DNA from: Engelhardtia mirabilis
GTDB lineage: Bacteria > Planctomycetota > UBA1135 > GCA-002686595
Length of the DNA: 64,000 bases
Reading direction: 5' to 3'
NCBI GenBank assembly: GCA_007751255.1
Contig: CP036296.1
Span: 5,022,001 to 5,086,000 of the forward strand
In this document: in pieces, positions 36,526 to 44,717 of the stretch
Position numbering within the stretch: the first letter of the stretch is position 1
How the letters are laid out: every line of letters starts with the position of its first letter
Position numbers and translations under genes: made by a program
The notes under the pieces: model-generated
Database searches by the model: none
The model's input: the letters and a program-made list of their open reading frames with translations, nothing else
What the model was told of the DNA's origin: nothing

Positions 36526-38025
36526 ATGAGTGCCCCCATGTCCGCCCAAGTCCCCCAGAACCGGATCACGTCCCTCAACGGCCGCCCCATCCGAGCCGAG
36601 GGCGAGTTCGTCCTCTATTGGATGATCGCCAACCGCAGGCCGCGCTGGAACTTCGCCCTGCAACGGGCGGTCGAGCTGGCCGCGGAGACGGACCGACCGC
36701 TCCTGGTGCTCGAGCCCCTGCGCGCGGGCTACCGCTGGGCCAGCGATCGCCACCACGCCTTCGTGCTCCAGGGCATGGCCGCCAACCGCAAGGCCTTCGC
36801 GGGCACCCGGGCGACCTACCGGGCCTACGTCGAGCCCGAGCACGGCGCCGGAGCGGGCCTGGTGGAGTCCCTGGCCGCGCGGGCCTGCGCCGTGGTCACC
36901 GACGACTGGCCCTGCTTCTTCCTGCCGCGCATGACCGCCGCACTGGCCGGACGCGTCGACGTGGCCACCGAGGCGATCGACTCGAACGGCATCTACCCCC
37001 AGCGCTCCACCGATCGGGTCTTCACCACCGCGGCCAGCTTCCGGCGGCACCTGCAGAAGAACCTCTACCAACCGCTGCAGCGCTTTCCCCTGGAGGACCC
37101 GCTCGCGGATGCCAAGCTGCCGCGCTTGGGCAGCTTGCCCGCGGAGCTCGATGCGAGTTGGCCGGAGCCGAGCGAGGCCCTGCTGAGCGGCTCGGCCGAA
37201 GCCCTGGCGGAGTTGCCGATCGACCACGGCGTGACGCCGGTCGACGATCGTCCGGGCGGCTGGCGCGCGGGGCGTGAGCGCCTGGCTGCCTGGCTCGAGT
37301 CGGGCTTCGCGCGCTACCACGAGTCCCGCAACGATCCGGTCGACGAGGTCGCCAGCGGACTCTCACCCTGGCTGCACTTCGGGCACCTCTCGGCCCACGA
37401 GGTCTTCGCCGCCATCGCCCGGCGCGAGAAGTGGTCGCCGGACGACGCTGCGGACGTGGCCAGCGGCTCGCGCGAGGGTTGGTGGGGCATGTCGCCGCCG
37501 GCGGAGTCGTTCCTGGACGAGCTGATCACCTGGCGTGAGATCGGCTTCAACCGCTGCACGTTGACCGACGACTACGACCGCTTCGAGAGCCTGCCCGCCT
37601 TCGCGCGCGAGACCCTCGAAGAGCACACCAGCGATCCGCGCGAGCACCTCTACGGGCTCGAGACGTTCGAGCGTGCCGAGACCCACGACGAGCTGTGGAA
37701 CGCAGCACAGACCCAGCTCGTGCGCACCGGCCGCATCCACAACTACCTGCGAATGCTGTGGGGCAAGAAGGTGCTCGAGTGGACGGCCACGCCGCGCGAG
37801 GCCCTGGACGTCTTGATCGAGCTCAACAACAAGTACGCCCTCGACGGCCGCGACCCGAACTCCTACTCGGGCATCTTCTGGACCCTGGGTCGCTACGACC
37901 GCGCCTGGGGACCGGAGCGGCCGGTGTTCGGCAAGATCCGCTTCATGAGCAGCGACAACACGCGCCGCAAGCTCAAGGTCGGCGCCTACCTGGAGCAGCA
38001 CGGCCCGGGCCAGCTGTTCAACTGA
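36526..38025 (+). CDS. phr: Class II deoxyribodipyrimidine photolyase
   Basis: 499 residues from the ATG at 36526 (a second ATG at 36538 is equally possible; GGGAG lies ~15 bases upstream of the first). The N-terminal photolyase domain (FVLYWMIANRRPRWNFALQ) binds the antenna chromophore. The FAD-binding half carries SGLSPWLHFGHLSAHEV, FLDELITWREIGFN, IHNYLRMLWGKKVLEW and the class II ending SYSGIFWTLGRYDRAWG..RPVFGKIRFMS. The enzyme repairs UV-induced cyclobutane pyrimidine dimers in DNA using blue light and FADH. Length is normal for class II. Presence of this gene suggests an illuminated habitat. Confidence 0.95.
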   Translation: MSAPMSAQVPQNRITSLNGRPIRAEGEFVLYWMIANRRPRWNFALQRAVELAAETDRPLLVLEPLRAGYRWASDRHHAFVLQGMAANRKAFAGTRATYRAYVEPEHGAGAGLVESLAARACAVVTDDWPCFFLPRMTAALAGRVDVATEAIDSNGIYPQRSTDRVFTTAASFRRHLQKNLYQPLQRFPLEDPLADAKLPRLGSLPAELDASWPEPSEALLSGSAEALAELPIDHGVTPVDDRPGGWRAGRERLAAWLESGFARYHESRNDPVDEVASGLSPWLHFGHLSAHEVFAAIARREKWSPDDAADVASGSREGWWGMSPPAESFLDELITWREIGFNRCTLTDDYDRFESLPAFARETLEEHTSDPREHLYGLETFERAETHDELWNAAQTQLVRTGRIHNYLRMLWGKKVLEWTATPREALDVLIELNNKYALDGRDPNSYSGIFWTLGRYDRAWGPERPVFGKIRFMSSDNTRRKLKVGAYLEQHGPGQLFN

Positions 38026-38408
38026 CCGCCGGGCACCGCGCGGCTCCCGTGGGACCTCGACCACTTGGCGCGCGCCCCCCCGGTCCCGGGCGGCGTCGAC
38101 CTGTCGCGCCCGCGCCACGCCCTGCCCGATGCCCCGACCTTCTGGGTCCTGGGCCCGTCGACGCTGGACCTGCCCCGCGCCCTGCGGATCCCGGTCTGGC
38201 CGATCGACCCCAACGACCCCAGGGGTTCACCGCCACCCGGGCCTCCACGCTCGACGAGCCGTAGCCGCGCCCCCGAGGTGGCGGTGCACGGCCCCGTGCT
38301 GCTTCCGCCGTGCAGCTTCGCGGCGACCGTCGCTGGTGTGCTCGGTCTCGCCGGATCCGCTTGGCGGGTCACCGGGACCTTCCACCCCGACGCGACGGAG
38401 CGCCCACC
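38026..38408. other. Intergenic region with remnant coding sequence
   Basis: 383 bases between photolyase and the next secreted-protein gene. Apart from the frameshifted remnant described separately (38065-38264), no intact gene or repeat is seen. The promoter of the downstream gene should lie in the last ~130 bases. Confidence 0.4.
38065..38264 (+). pseudogene. Frameshifted remnant of a secreted-protein C-terminal module
   Basis: One frame reads DAPTFWVLGPSTLDLPRALR..VWPIDPNDP. After a one-base loss near 38220 the adjacent frame continues QGFTATRASTLDEP to a stop at 38262-38264. The joined sequence has the style of the beta-rich C-termini of the secreted proteins in this window (Q/W-x-x-D-P-x-x-P-x-G-F-x-x-T). 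No start or upstream body is left, so it looks like debris of a deleted or duplicated gene. It could still be chance coding-like sequence in GC-rich DNA. Confidence 0.35.
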
Positions 38409-39605
38409 ATGCACACTCGAGTCCACGCCGCCCTGTTCCTGTCCCTCTTCGCAACGCTCGCGGCCGCGGCGGCGTCCGCCCAGACCCTGTACACGTTGCA
38501 CGGCAGCTTCGTGGACGAGCAGGTGGGTAGCGCGGGCCCCTGCGGCTATCCCAACGGCCCCTACCAGGGCTCGTTCCAGACCCTCGCTCCCTTCGGCTGC
38601 GCCACGGTCGGGACCTTGCCCGCCCCGCCGAGTCTCCTGGGCGACGTGGCCGTGGACCGCGTGGGCGATCGCATCTGGGTCACGGACGGACCCACGATCA
38701 CGGGCTACGCCGTCGGCGGCGGCACGCCCCTGGCGTCCTTCGGCTTCGGCGCCGTCCTGCCGACGTTCGGCCCGCTGACGGGCCTGGGGTGCGACGGTGC
38801 GAGCGGCATCCTGTGGGTCACCGACGGCGTGCGCGCGGCCGGCCTGCTGCCACCCACGACCGGCTGCGCGGCGTTCCTCGCGGTTCCGAGCTGGACCCTG
38901 CCGGACCTGTTCACGACCTACACGGACGTGGACCGCGACCCCGTGTCGGGGGACCTGTACTTCTCCAGCGCGAGCGGCATCGTCGTCGTCCAGCCCCCCG
39001 GCGGCGGCCCCTTCGAGAGCTTCGCCCCGGCGGTCACCGGCGCCCTGCCGCCCCACTACGGCATCGCCATCGACCACAGCGCCGGCGCGGGCACCTCGAC
39101 CCTGCTGCTCACCGACGGCGCGCTGATCGAGCGCGTCGCGCCCGGCGGGGCGCCGCCGACCTTCTACTGGCCCCAACCCGTGACGCCGGTGGTCTTCGGC
39201 GCCACCTGCGGCCTGGCCTACAGCGCCCACGGCATCACCTTCGGCACGGCCTTCCCGCCCGTCGGCCCGGTGCACGACTCGCGCGGGCAGAGCACGAGCC
39301 CCGCCCCCGGCTTCGAGCTGGGTCTGTTCGGAGGCCCGGCCGGCGCGCCGGCGTTCTTCTTCCTGGCCAACCAGCCCAACTGCCCCAGCACGCCCCTGCT
39401 CGGCGGCCAGCTCTGGATCGCCCCCTCGGCGACCCAGGTCGGCCAGGGCCTCGTCCCCGCCAGCGGCGACCTCCTGTTCCCCGCGCCGATCCCCCCGTTC
39501 CTGCCGACGCCCCTGACCCTCTACACCCAGGTCCTGGTCTTCGACGCCGGCAGCGCCTCATGGAAGGTCACCAACGGCCACGCCTTCTCCATCGCGCGGC
39601 CCTGA
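38409..39605 (+). CDS. Secreted protein of unknown function (beta-propeller-like)
   Basis: 398 residues from the ATG at 38409, which begins a signal peptide (HAALFLSLFATLAAAAASAQ). The central part has repeats of the type (I)-W-V-T-D-G-x-x-x-x-G (RIWVTDGPTITGYAVGG, GILWVTDGVRAAGLLPP, DLYFSSASGIVVVQPPGGG, LLLTDGALIERVAPGG), suggesting an NHL/SMP-30-like propeller reading along a chain of short blades. The last ~110 residues (LLGGQLWIAPSATQVGQG..) form the recurrent C-terminal module. Function unknown. Confidence 0.68.
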   Translation: MHTRVHAALFLSLFATLAAAAASAQTLYTLHGSFVDEQVGSAGPCGYPNGPYQGSFQTLAPFGCATVGTLPAPPSLLGDVAVDRVGDRIWVTDGPTITGYAVGGGTPLASFGFGAVLPTFGPLTGLGCDGASGILWVTDGVRAAGLLPPTTGCAAFLAVPSWTLPDLFTTYTDVDRDPVSGDLYFSSASGIVVVQPPGGGPFESFAPAVTGALPPHYGIAIDHSAGAGTSTLLLTDGALIERVAPGGAPPTFYWPQPVTPVVFGATCGLAYSAHGITFGTAFPPVGPVHDSRGQSTSPAPGFELGLFGGPAGAPAFFFLANQPNCPSTPLLGGQLWIAPSATQVGQGLVPASGDLLFPAPIPPFLPTPLTLYTQVLVFDAGSASWKVTNGHAFSIARP

Positions 39606-39626
39606 GCGGCGACGCCACGCGGGGCG

Positions 39627-39968
39627 TCAGTTGCGGAAGGCGAAGTACACCGCACCTACAAGGCACAGGGCCGCCCACAGGTAGTCGAGCTTCAGCGGCT
39701 CGCGCAGGTAGAAGAGCGCGAAGGGCACGAACACCGTGAGCGCGACCACCTCCTGGAGCAGCTTGAGCTGGGCCACCGAGAGCACGGTGTAGCCCATGCG
39801 GTTGGCGGGCACCTGCAACAGGTACTCGAACAGGGCGATGCCCCAGCTCACGAGCGCCGCCACGATCCAGGGTCGGTGCCCGAGTTCCTTCAGGTGGGCG
39901 TACCAGGCGAAGGTCATGAAGACGTTCGAGAGGGACAGCAGCAGGACGGTGGCGAGGATCGGGTGCAT
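39627..39968 (-). CDS. DUF486-family small membrane protein (DMT-like)
   Basis: 113 residues with four TM helices: ILATVLLLSLSNVFMTFAWY, WIVAALVSWGIALFEYLLQV, LLQEVVALTVFVPFALFYL and YLWAALCLVGAVYFAF. The pattern, including VPANRMGY and LREPLKLDYLWA, is characteristic of DUF486 (PF04342), half-size relatives of drug/metabolite transporters. Its transported substrate is not known. It converges with the secreted-protein gene 21 bases away and is divergent from the ATP-grasp operon. Confidence 0.88.
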   Translation of the reverse strand: MHPILATVLLLSLSNVFMTFAWYAHLKELGHRPWIVAALVSWGIALFEYLLQVPANRMGYTVLSVAQLKLLQEVVALTVFVPFALFYLREPLKLDYLWAALCLVGAVYFAFRN

Positions 39969-40127
39969 GTTCGGACGACCTTCGAAGCGGGGGGCGCGGT
40001 CGCAACGGCCGCGAGACTATCCGTCCCGCGGCTCCCGGGCGCCACGCCGGCGCGCACCCTGGCGCTCGACGCGCTCCCCCCACCTCGCCCCTTGTCGGCG
40101 GCCGGGCGCCACGGCAACCTCGCGCGG

Positions 40128-41168
40128 GTGAAACGCGACGAATCGATCGACCTGCGGGCCCACTCCCGGCGTGAGGTCCCCTTCGTGGTGGAACTCTGCC
40201 TGGAGGCCGCCGCGCGACTGGGTTGGAACACCGAGGTCCTCGACCCGGCCTTCGGCTACCTGTGGGAGGTCGAACTCCCCGGGGGACGGCGGCGCGCGAT
40301 GGTCGGCGCCAAGACGCCCATCAACGACGCGGCCGCGGCCCAACTGGCGCTGGACAAGCACTACGCCGGGGTCGTGCTGCGGCGCGCGGGGTTCGGAGTG
40401 CCGGCCGGGGTGCGCGCCCTGTCGCCCAAGCACTTCGCGGACACGCGCTACGCCAAGGACGTGGGTCTGGATCCCGCCCTCGAGTTGGCGCGGGCCAAGG
40501 GCTTCCCCCTGATCGTCAAGCCCAACCGCCTCTCCCACGGGCGCTTCGTGCGTCTGGTCGAGACGGAGAAGGAGCTGCGCCGTGGCATCGAAGCGATCTG
40601 GGGCCTCGACCGCGTGGCCCTGGCTCAGACGGTCGTCGACGGCCGCGAGCTGCGGGTGGACGTGCTCGACGGTGAGCTGCTGGCGGCCTACGAACGGCGC
40701 CCGTTCACGGTGGTCGGCGACGGCGAGCGGGACGTGGCGACGCTCCTGAGGTCGATCGACTCGCGCTTCGAGTCCTTCGACCCCAAGACCCTCGCCAAAC
40801 GCCTGGGTGAGACGCGCGAGGCGCGCTCGTCGGGGGGCGGCACGGGCCTCGCCCAACGGGTGCCGGCCCAGGGCGAGAAGGTCACCCTCGACGAGCCGAT
40901 CCTGAACCTCAATCGCCTTTGCACCGCGGAGCTCTTGCCGCAGCTGCCGGACCGCTGGCGCGACTTCGCCGTACGCGCGGGGCAGGCCCTGGGCCTGCGC
41001 CTGGCCGGCGTGGACCTGCGCGTGCGCTCCCTGGCGGCCGACCCGTCGGAGGCCACGGTGATCGAGGTCAACGCCACGCCCCTCTTGGCGCAGTTGGCCC
41101 ACATGGGGCACCGTGAGTTGGCCGTCTCCGGCCAGGCGCGGATCCTCGAAGCGCTGCTGCGCTCCTGA
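40128..41168 (+). CDS. ATP-grasp ligase (cyanophycin-synthetase/RimK-like)
   Basis: 346 residues from the GTG at 40128. The ATP-grasp core is visible: ARAKGFPLIVKPNRLSHGR (ATP-binding lysine and loop), VALAQTVVDGRELRVDVLDG, then RPFTVVGDGERDVATLL, a segment typical of cyanophycin-synthetase and RimK/GshF-like ligases, and VIEVNATPLLAQLAHMG with the metal-binding E-x-N. It should join a carboxylate (often an amino-acid side chain or peptide C-terminus) to an amine with ATP cleavage. It opens a plus-strand cluster with two PhyH dioxygenases and an SGNH hydrolase. Substrate unknown; a biosynthetic role is inferred. Confidence 0.8.
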   Translation: MKRDESIDLRAHSRREVPFVVELCLEAAARLGWNTEVLDPAFGYLWEVELPGGRRRAMVGAKTPINDAAAAQLALDKHYAGVVLRRAGFGVPAGVRALSPKHFADTRYAKDVGLDPALELARAKGFPLIVKPNRLSHGRFVRLVETEKELRRGIEAIWGLDRVALAQTVVDGRELRVDVLDGELLAAYERRPFTVVGDGERDVATLLRSIDSRFESFDPKTLAKRLGETREARSSGGGTGLAQRVPAQGEKVTLDEPILNLNRLCTAELLPQLPDRWRDFAVRAGQALGLRLAGVDLRVRSLAADPSEATVIEVNATPLLAQLAHMGHRELAVSGQARILEALLRS

Positions 41169-41244
41169 GGGGCGCACGGGCCGCCGCACGCGACGTCGCC
41201 GGCCGGCCCCGCGGGCGCGGGGTGCGTGCTACGCTCCCTCGGCC

Positions 41245-42207
41245 ATGCTCGACAAGCTGCTATCCAAGCTCGGCCAGGGGTCCGGATCCAAGCCCGAGGG
41301 CAACCAAGCCGCCCTTCCGGAGCTGCCCTGGTACGACCTCCCGGGCGCCGATGAGCGCCTCGAGTCGGAGGTCGACGCGACCGACCGCGCGACCATCCGC
41401 ACCTTCCGCACCAACGGCTTCGTGCAACTGCCCGGGGCCGTGGAGCCCGAGCGCCTCGACGCACTCCTGGCCAGCATCGACGAGATGTGGACCCTCGGCG
41501 ATCCGCGCGTCTGGGTCGAGCACTACAAGCGCGAGCTGGTCGACGGCAAGCTGACCGAGGAGGTCCTGTGCGACCCGGTCGGCCCGCGCTGGCGCGGGGA
41601 CCCGCACAAGATGCTGGACCTGCACGTGCACTCGGCCGCCGCCCGCGAAGTGCTGGCATCGCCGCAGTTCGCGCGCTGGCTGCACCTCTTGCTGGGTCCG
41701 AAGGTGGTCGCGTTCCAGAGCCTGGTCTTCGACCGCGGCACCGAGCAGGGCATGCACCGCGACACCAACTTCGTCGGGCTGCGTCCGGCCTGGCAGATGA
41801 TCGCAGCCTGGATCGCGCTCGAGGACATCGAGGAGGGCTCCGGCGAGTTGCAGTACTTCACCGGCAGCAACCACCTGCCCGACTACACCTTCCCCCACGG
41901 CGGCAACTACCTCGGCGTGGGCCAGCCCCTGCCCGGCGACTACTGCGACCACTGGCACCTGTCGGCGGCCGAGCGCGGCCTCGAGTGCCAACGCTTCCTG
42001 CCCAAGAAGGGTGACGTGCTGATCTGGCACGCGGGCCTGGTCCACGGTGGCTCGCCAATCACCAAGCCCGACGCCACGCGACGCAGCTTCGTGACCCACT
42101 TCGCACCCGAGGGCGCGGTCCCGGCCTACATCTGGGGCGGCGGCGAGTGCCACCGCGTACGCCAGGACGAGGGTCTGTCGATGACGGCCGTCGTGCGCGG
42201 CGCCTGA
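41245..42207 (+). CDS. Phytanoyl-CoA dioxygenase (PhyH) family protein 1
   Basis: 320 residues from the ATG at 41245. The Fe(II)/2-oxoglutarate facial triad is MHRDTNFV (His171, Asp173) and LVHGGSPITK (His267), followed by ATRRSFVTHF whose arginine should bind 2-oxoglutarate. Fold landmarks WQMIAAWIALEDIEEGSGEL and GSNHLPDY are typical of the family. It probably hydroxylates a small molecule, lipid or amino-acid-derived substrate. It shares long identical stretches with the next gene, which starts five bases after its stop, so the pair is a tandem duplication in one operon. Substrate unknown. Confidence 0.88.
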   Translation: MLDKLLSKLGQGSGSKPEGNQAALPELPWYDLPGADERLESEVDATDRATIRTFRTNGFVQLPGAVEPERLDALLASIDEMWTLGDPRVWVEHYKRELVDGKLTEEVLCDPVGPRWRGDPHKMLDLHVHSAAAREVLASPQFARWLHLLLGPKVVAFQSLVFDRGTEQGMHRDTNFVGLRPAWQMIAAWIALEDIEEGSGELQYFTGSNHLPDYTFPHGGNYLGVGQPLPGDYCDHWHLSAAERGLECQRFLPKKGDVLIWHAGLVHGGSPITKPDATRRSFVTHFAPEGAVPAYIWGGGECHRVRQDEGLSMTAVVRGA

Positions 42208-42212
42208 CCTCC

Positions 42213-43199
42213 ATGGGCCTGGTCCGCACTCCCCTGCGCGTCGCCCGCGAGGCTGCGCGGCGCTGGGTGGTCCAGCCACTGTTCCGCGCGCGCGTCGACC
42301 CGCGGCTGGGCGAGCGGCCCTGGTACGACACTCCCGACGCCGAGCGGCGACTCGCGGAGCTGAAGTTGGACGCGTCCGACCGCGCGCGGCTCGAGGCTTG
42401 GCGGCGCGATGGTCTGATGGTCCTCGAGGGCGCCATCGACGAGGCGCGACTGGAAGCCTTGAGCGCTGCGGTGGAGGCGGCCTGGTCGGGGGCGAATCCC
42501 CGCGTCTGGGTCGAGCACTACACCGCCGACGAGGTGCTGTTCGACCCACTCCAGCCCCACTGGCGCAGCGAGCCCCACAAGTTGCTCGACCTGCACCTGC
42601 ACTCCGCGGCGGCCGGCGCGGTCCTGGCTGCCCCGGGGCTCGCGCGTTGGTTGCACCTGCTGCTCGGCCCTCGCGTGGACGCCTTCCAGTCCCTGGTCTT
42701 CGAGCGCGGCACAGAGCAGGCCATGCACCGCGACACCAACTTCGTGGGCCTGACTCCGCCCTGGCAGATGGTCGCCACCTGGATCGCCCTGGAGGACATC
42801 GAGCCCGGCTCGGGCGAGCTCGAGTACTACCTGGGCAGCAACCACCTGGCGGACTATCGCTTCGCGGACGGCGGTCACTACCTGGAGCCCGGCGCCCCGG
42901 TCCCCGACGACTACTCGGATCACTGGCACGGCCTCGCGGCCGAGCTCGGCCTGGAGCGGCGCCGGTTCCTGCCCAAGCGCGGCGACGTCTTGATCTGGCA
43001 TGCGGGCCTGGTCCACGGGGGTAGCCCGGTTACCGTCGCGGACTCCACCCGGCGCAGCCTGGTGACGCACTTCTGCCCCCGGGGAGCGGTGCCGGCCTAC
43101 GCCTGGGATCGCCGGCGCCGCCTGACGCGCCGTCTGGACAGCGGCCTGCGCCTGACGGCCTTCCCCCGCCGTCGCCGCCGGGAGCGCCTGACGGGATAG
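42213..43199 (+). CDS. Phytanoyl-CoA dioxygenase (PhyH) family protein 2
   Basis: 328 residues from the ATG at 42213. Same triad as its neighbour: MHRDTNFV (His172, Asp174) and LVHGGSPVTV, then STRRSLVTHF. The central 200 residues align directly with the upstream gene (LDLHLHSAAA, ARWLHLLLGP, WIALEDIEPGSGELEYY), while the N-terminus is a longer basic segment and the C-terminus is very arginine-rich (RRRRLTRRLDSG, PRRRRRERL). The two paralogues may act on successive or related substrates. Thirteen bases separate it from the SGNH hydrolase gene. Confidence 0.88.
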   Translation: MGLVRTPLRVAREAARRWVVQPLFRARVDPRLGERPWYDTPDAERRLAELKLDASDRARLEAWRRDGLMVLEGAIDEARLEALSAAVEAAWSGANPRVWVEHYTADEVLFDPLQPHWRSEPHKLLDLHLHSAAAGAVLAAPGLARWLHLLLGPRVDAFQSLVFERGTEQAMHRDTNFVGLTPPWQMVATWIALEDIEPGSGELEYYLGSNHLADYRFADGGHYLEPGAPVPDDYSDHWHGLAAELGLERRRFLPKRGDVLIWHAGLVHGGSPVTVADSTRRSLVTHFCPRGAVPAYAWDRRRRLTRRLDSGLRLTAFPRRRRRERLTG

Positions 43200-43212
43200 G
43201 ATCGAAGGGCCC

Positions 43213-44286
43213 ATGGGTGTCCCCTCGTCCCCCCCCTCCCGCCGTCGCCCGCTGCTCGCCGTCGCCCTCGGCCTCGCGGCTGCCCTGCTCGCCGCCGAGC
43301 TGGTGGTGCGCCTGGCCCCCGAGCGCTTCGGCCTACCGCCGAGTTGGAATAGCGTCCAGGCCGGAGCTCCCGACTTCGAGGCGCGGCCGCACCTGCTCTA
43401 CACCCACCGTCCCGCGGATCCGGCGGTGAACGAGCGCGGCTTCCTGGGCGCGGAGTGGCCGGGCGAGAAGGGCGCCGGCGTGCTGCGCGTGCTCTGCCTG
43501 GGCGCCTCGACCACGGAGGTGGGCAACGACGGCGGTCCCGAGGCCTCCTATCCGTTCTTCCTCGAGCGCGGCCTGAACCCGTACTTCGAAGGCAGCGGCG
43601 AGAGCGTCGAGGTCGTCAACCTGGGCCTCGCCGGCTGGACCACGGCCGAGACGTTGGTGCACTGGTTCCTCGCGGCCAAGGACCTGGAGCCGGACCTGGT
43701 CCTGATCCACCACGCCGCCAACGACGTGGCGCCGCGCATGTGGCCCGGGTTCCGCTCGGACTACGCCCACTACCGGCGGCCGTGGAGCCTGGAGCGGGGG
43801 GACCGCGGCCTGTTCTCTGGCAGCGCCCTCGTCGCGGCCATCGCCGGTGCGCCGCCCACGCCGACCCTCGACGACGCGGTCGTGCGTCCGAAGCGCTCGG
43901 AGGTGGCGGAGCTCGCGCCGGCCGGCCGCGCCGCCTTCCGCCGCAACGTCGAGTCCATCGCCCGCGACGCCACCGCCCAGGGCGCGCGGGTGGCGCTGGT
44001 GACCCTGCCCATCGCCAGCCGCGCGCAGTTCGGCTCCGCGGACCTCGAACCCTGGCGCATGGGCATCGCCGAGCACAACGACGAGTTGCGGTCGCTGTGC
44101 GCGCAAGAGGGCTACCTGCTGATCGACCTGGCCGCCGAGGCCGAAGCCGGCCACGAGCTGCTCGACGGCGCGTTCATCGACCTGGTCCACGTGGACGCGG
44201 ACGGAAACCTCTGGAAGGCGCTCGCGATCGGCGCGGCGCTCGCGCAGGGCTGGGAGCCGTTCGCGCGCGTCGCGCAGACGCACTGA
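43213..44286 (+). CDS. SGNH/GDSL-type hydrolase with N-terminal membrane anchor
   Basis: 357 residues. A basic start and one hydrophobic segment (PLLAVALGLAAALLAAELVV) suggest a membrane-anchored or exported enzyme. SGNH blocks: LCLGASTTE (Ser99 nucleophile), VVNLGLAGWTT (oxyanion Gly), IHHAANDV (Asn170) and FIDLVHVDADGN (catalytic D-x-x-H). Such enzymes are esterases, lipases or O-acetyl-transfer-related hydrolases. Last gene of the ATP-grasp/PhyH/PhyH operon, so it may act on the product or on an envelope component modified by it; this is context-based. Confidence 0.83.
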   Translation: MGVPSSPPSRRRPLLAVALGLAAALLAAELVVRLAPERFGLPPSWNSVQAGAPDFEARPHLLYTHRPADPAVNERGFLGAEWPGEKGAGVLRVLCLGASTTEVGNDGGPEASYPFFLERGLNPYFEGSGESVEVVNLGLAGWTTAETLVHWFLAAKDLEPDLVLIHHAANDVAPRMWPGFRSDYAHYRRPWSLERGDRGLFSGSALVAAIAGAPPTPTLDDAVVRPKRSEVAELAPAGRAAFRRNVESIARDATAQGARVALVTLPIASRAQFGSADLEPWRMGIAEHNDELRSLCAQEGYLLIDLAAEAEAGHELLDGAFIDLVHVDADGNLWKALAIGAALAQGWEPFARVAQTH

Positions 44287-44717
44287 GCTCCGCGCGCACG
44301 GCGAGGACAGTCGTGGATCGCCGCGCCAGTGATCGTGGCACAAGGCCTGCGCGGCGGCGCTGCCACGGCCCGCGAAGATCGCCCGGACATGGGGGTTCCG
44401 GACCTGGACCTCGACGTGATCGAGGGCAACCACGGCCTGCGCGCTGCGACGGCTTGGCCCCTCCGCTCGCCCACCTCGAATGGGGCAGTGCCGAGCTGCA
44501 ACCGGGCGATCGGGTCACGCTGGGCGACCTGCTCGGGCGGATCGATGCTCCGGACGGTCGATGGCCGCGTGGTCGTGAGGGACGTGGTCTCCGACGCCGC
44601 CCCCCGCAAGACCGGCCGAGATTCGGGATCGTCCGAGACACGGCAGCCGGGTCCCTGATTCCCAGCTCTGGCGGCGCCGCAGGGGCGCTCGCCCCAGCAT
44701 CCAAGGAGTCCAACCCC
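44287..44717. other. Intergenic region, no intact gene
   Basis: 431 bases. Frames here contain short coding-like stretches (LEWGSAELQPGDRVTLGD in one frame, GVPDLDLDVIEGNHGL in another) but no open gene, so they may be decayed sequence or chance. The last ~15 bases hold the Shine-Dalgarno sequence AAGGAG of the next gene. Confidence 0.35.
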
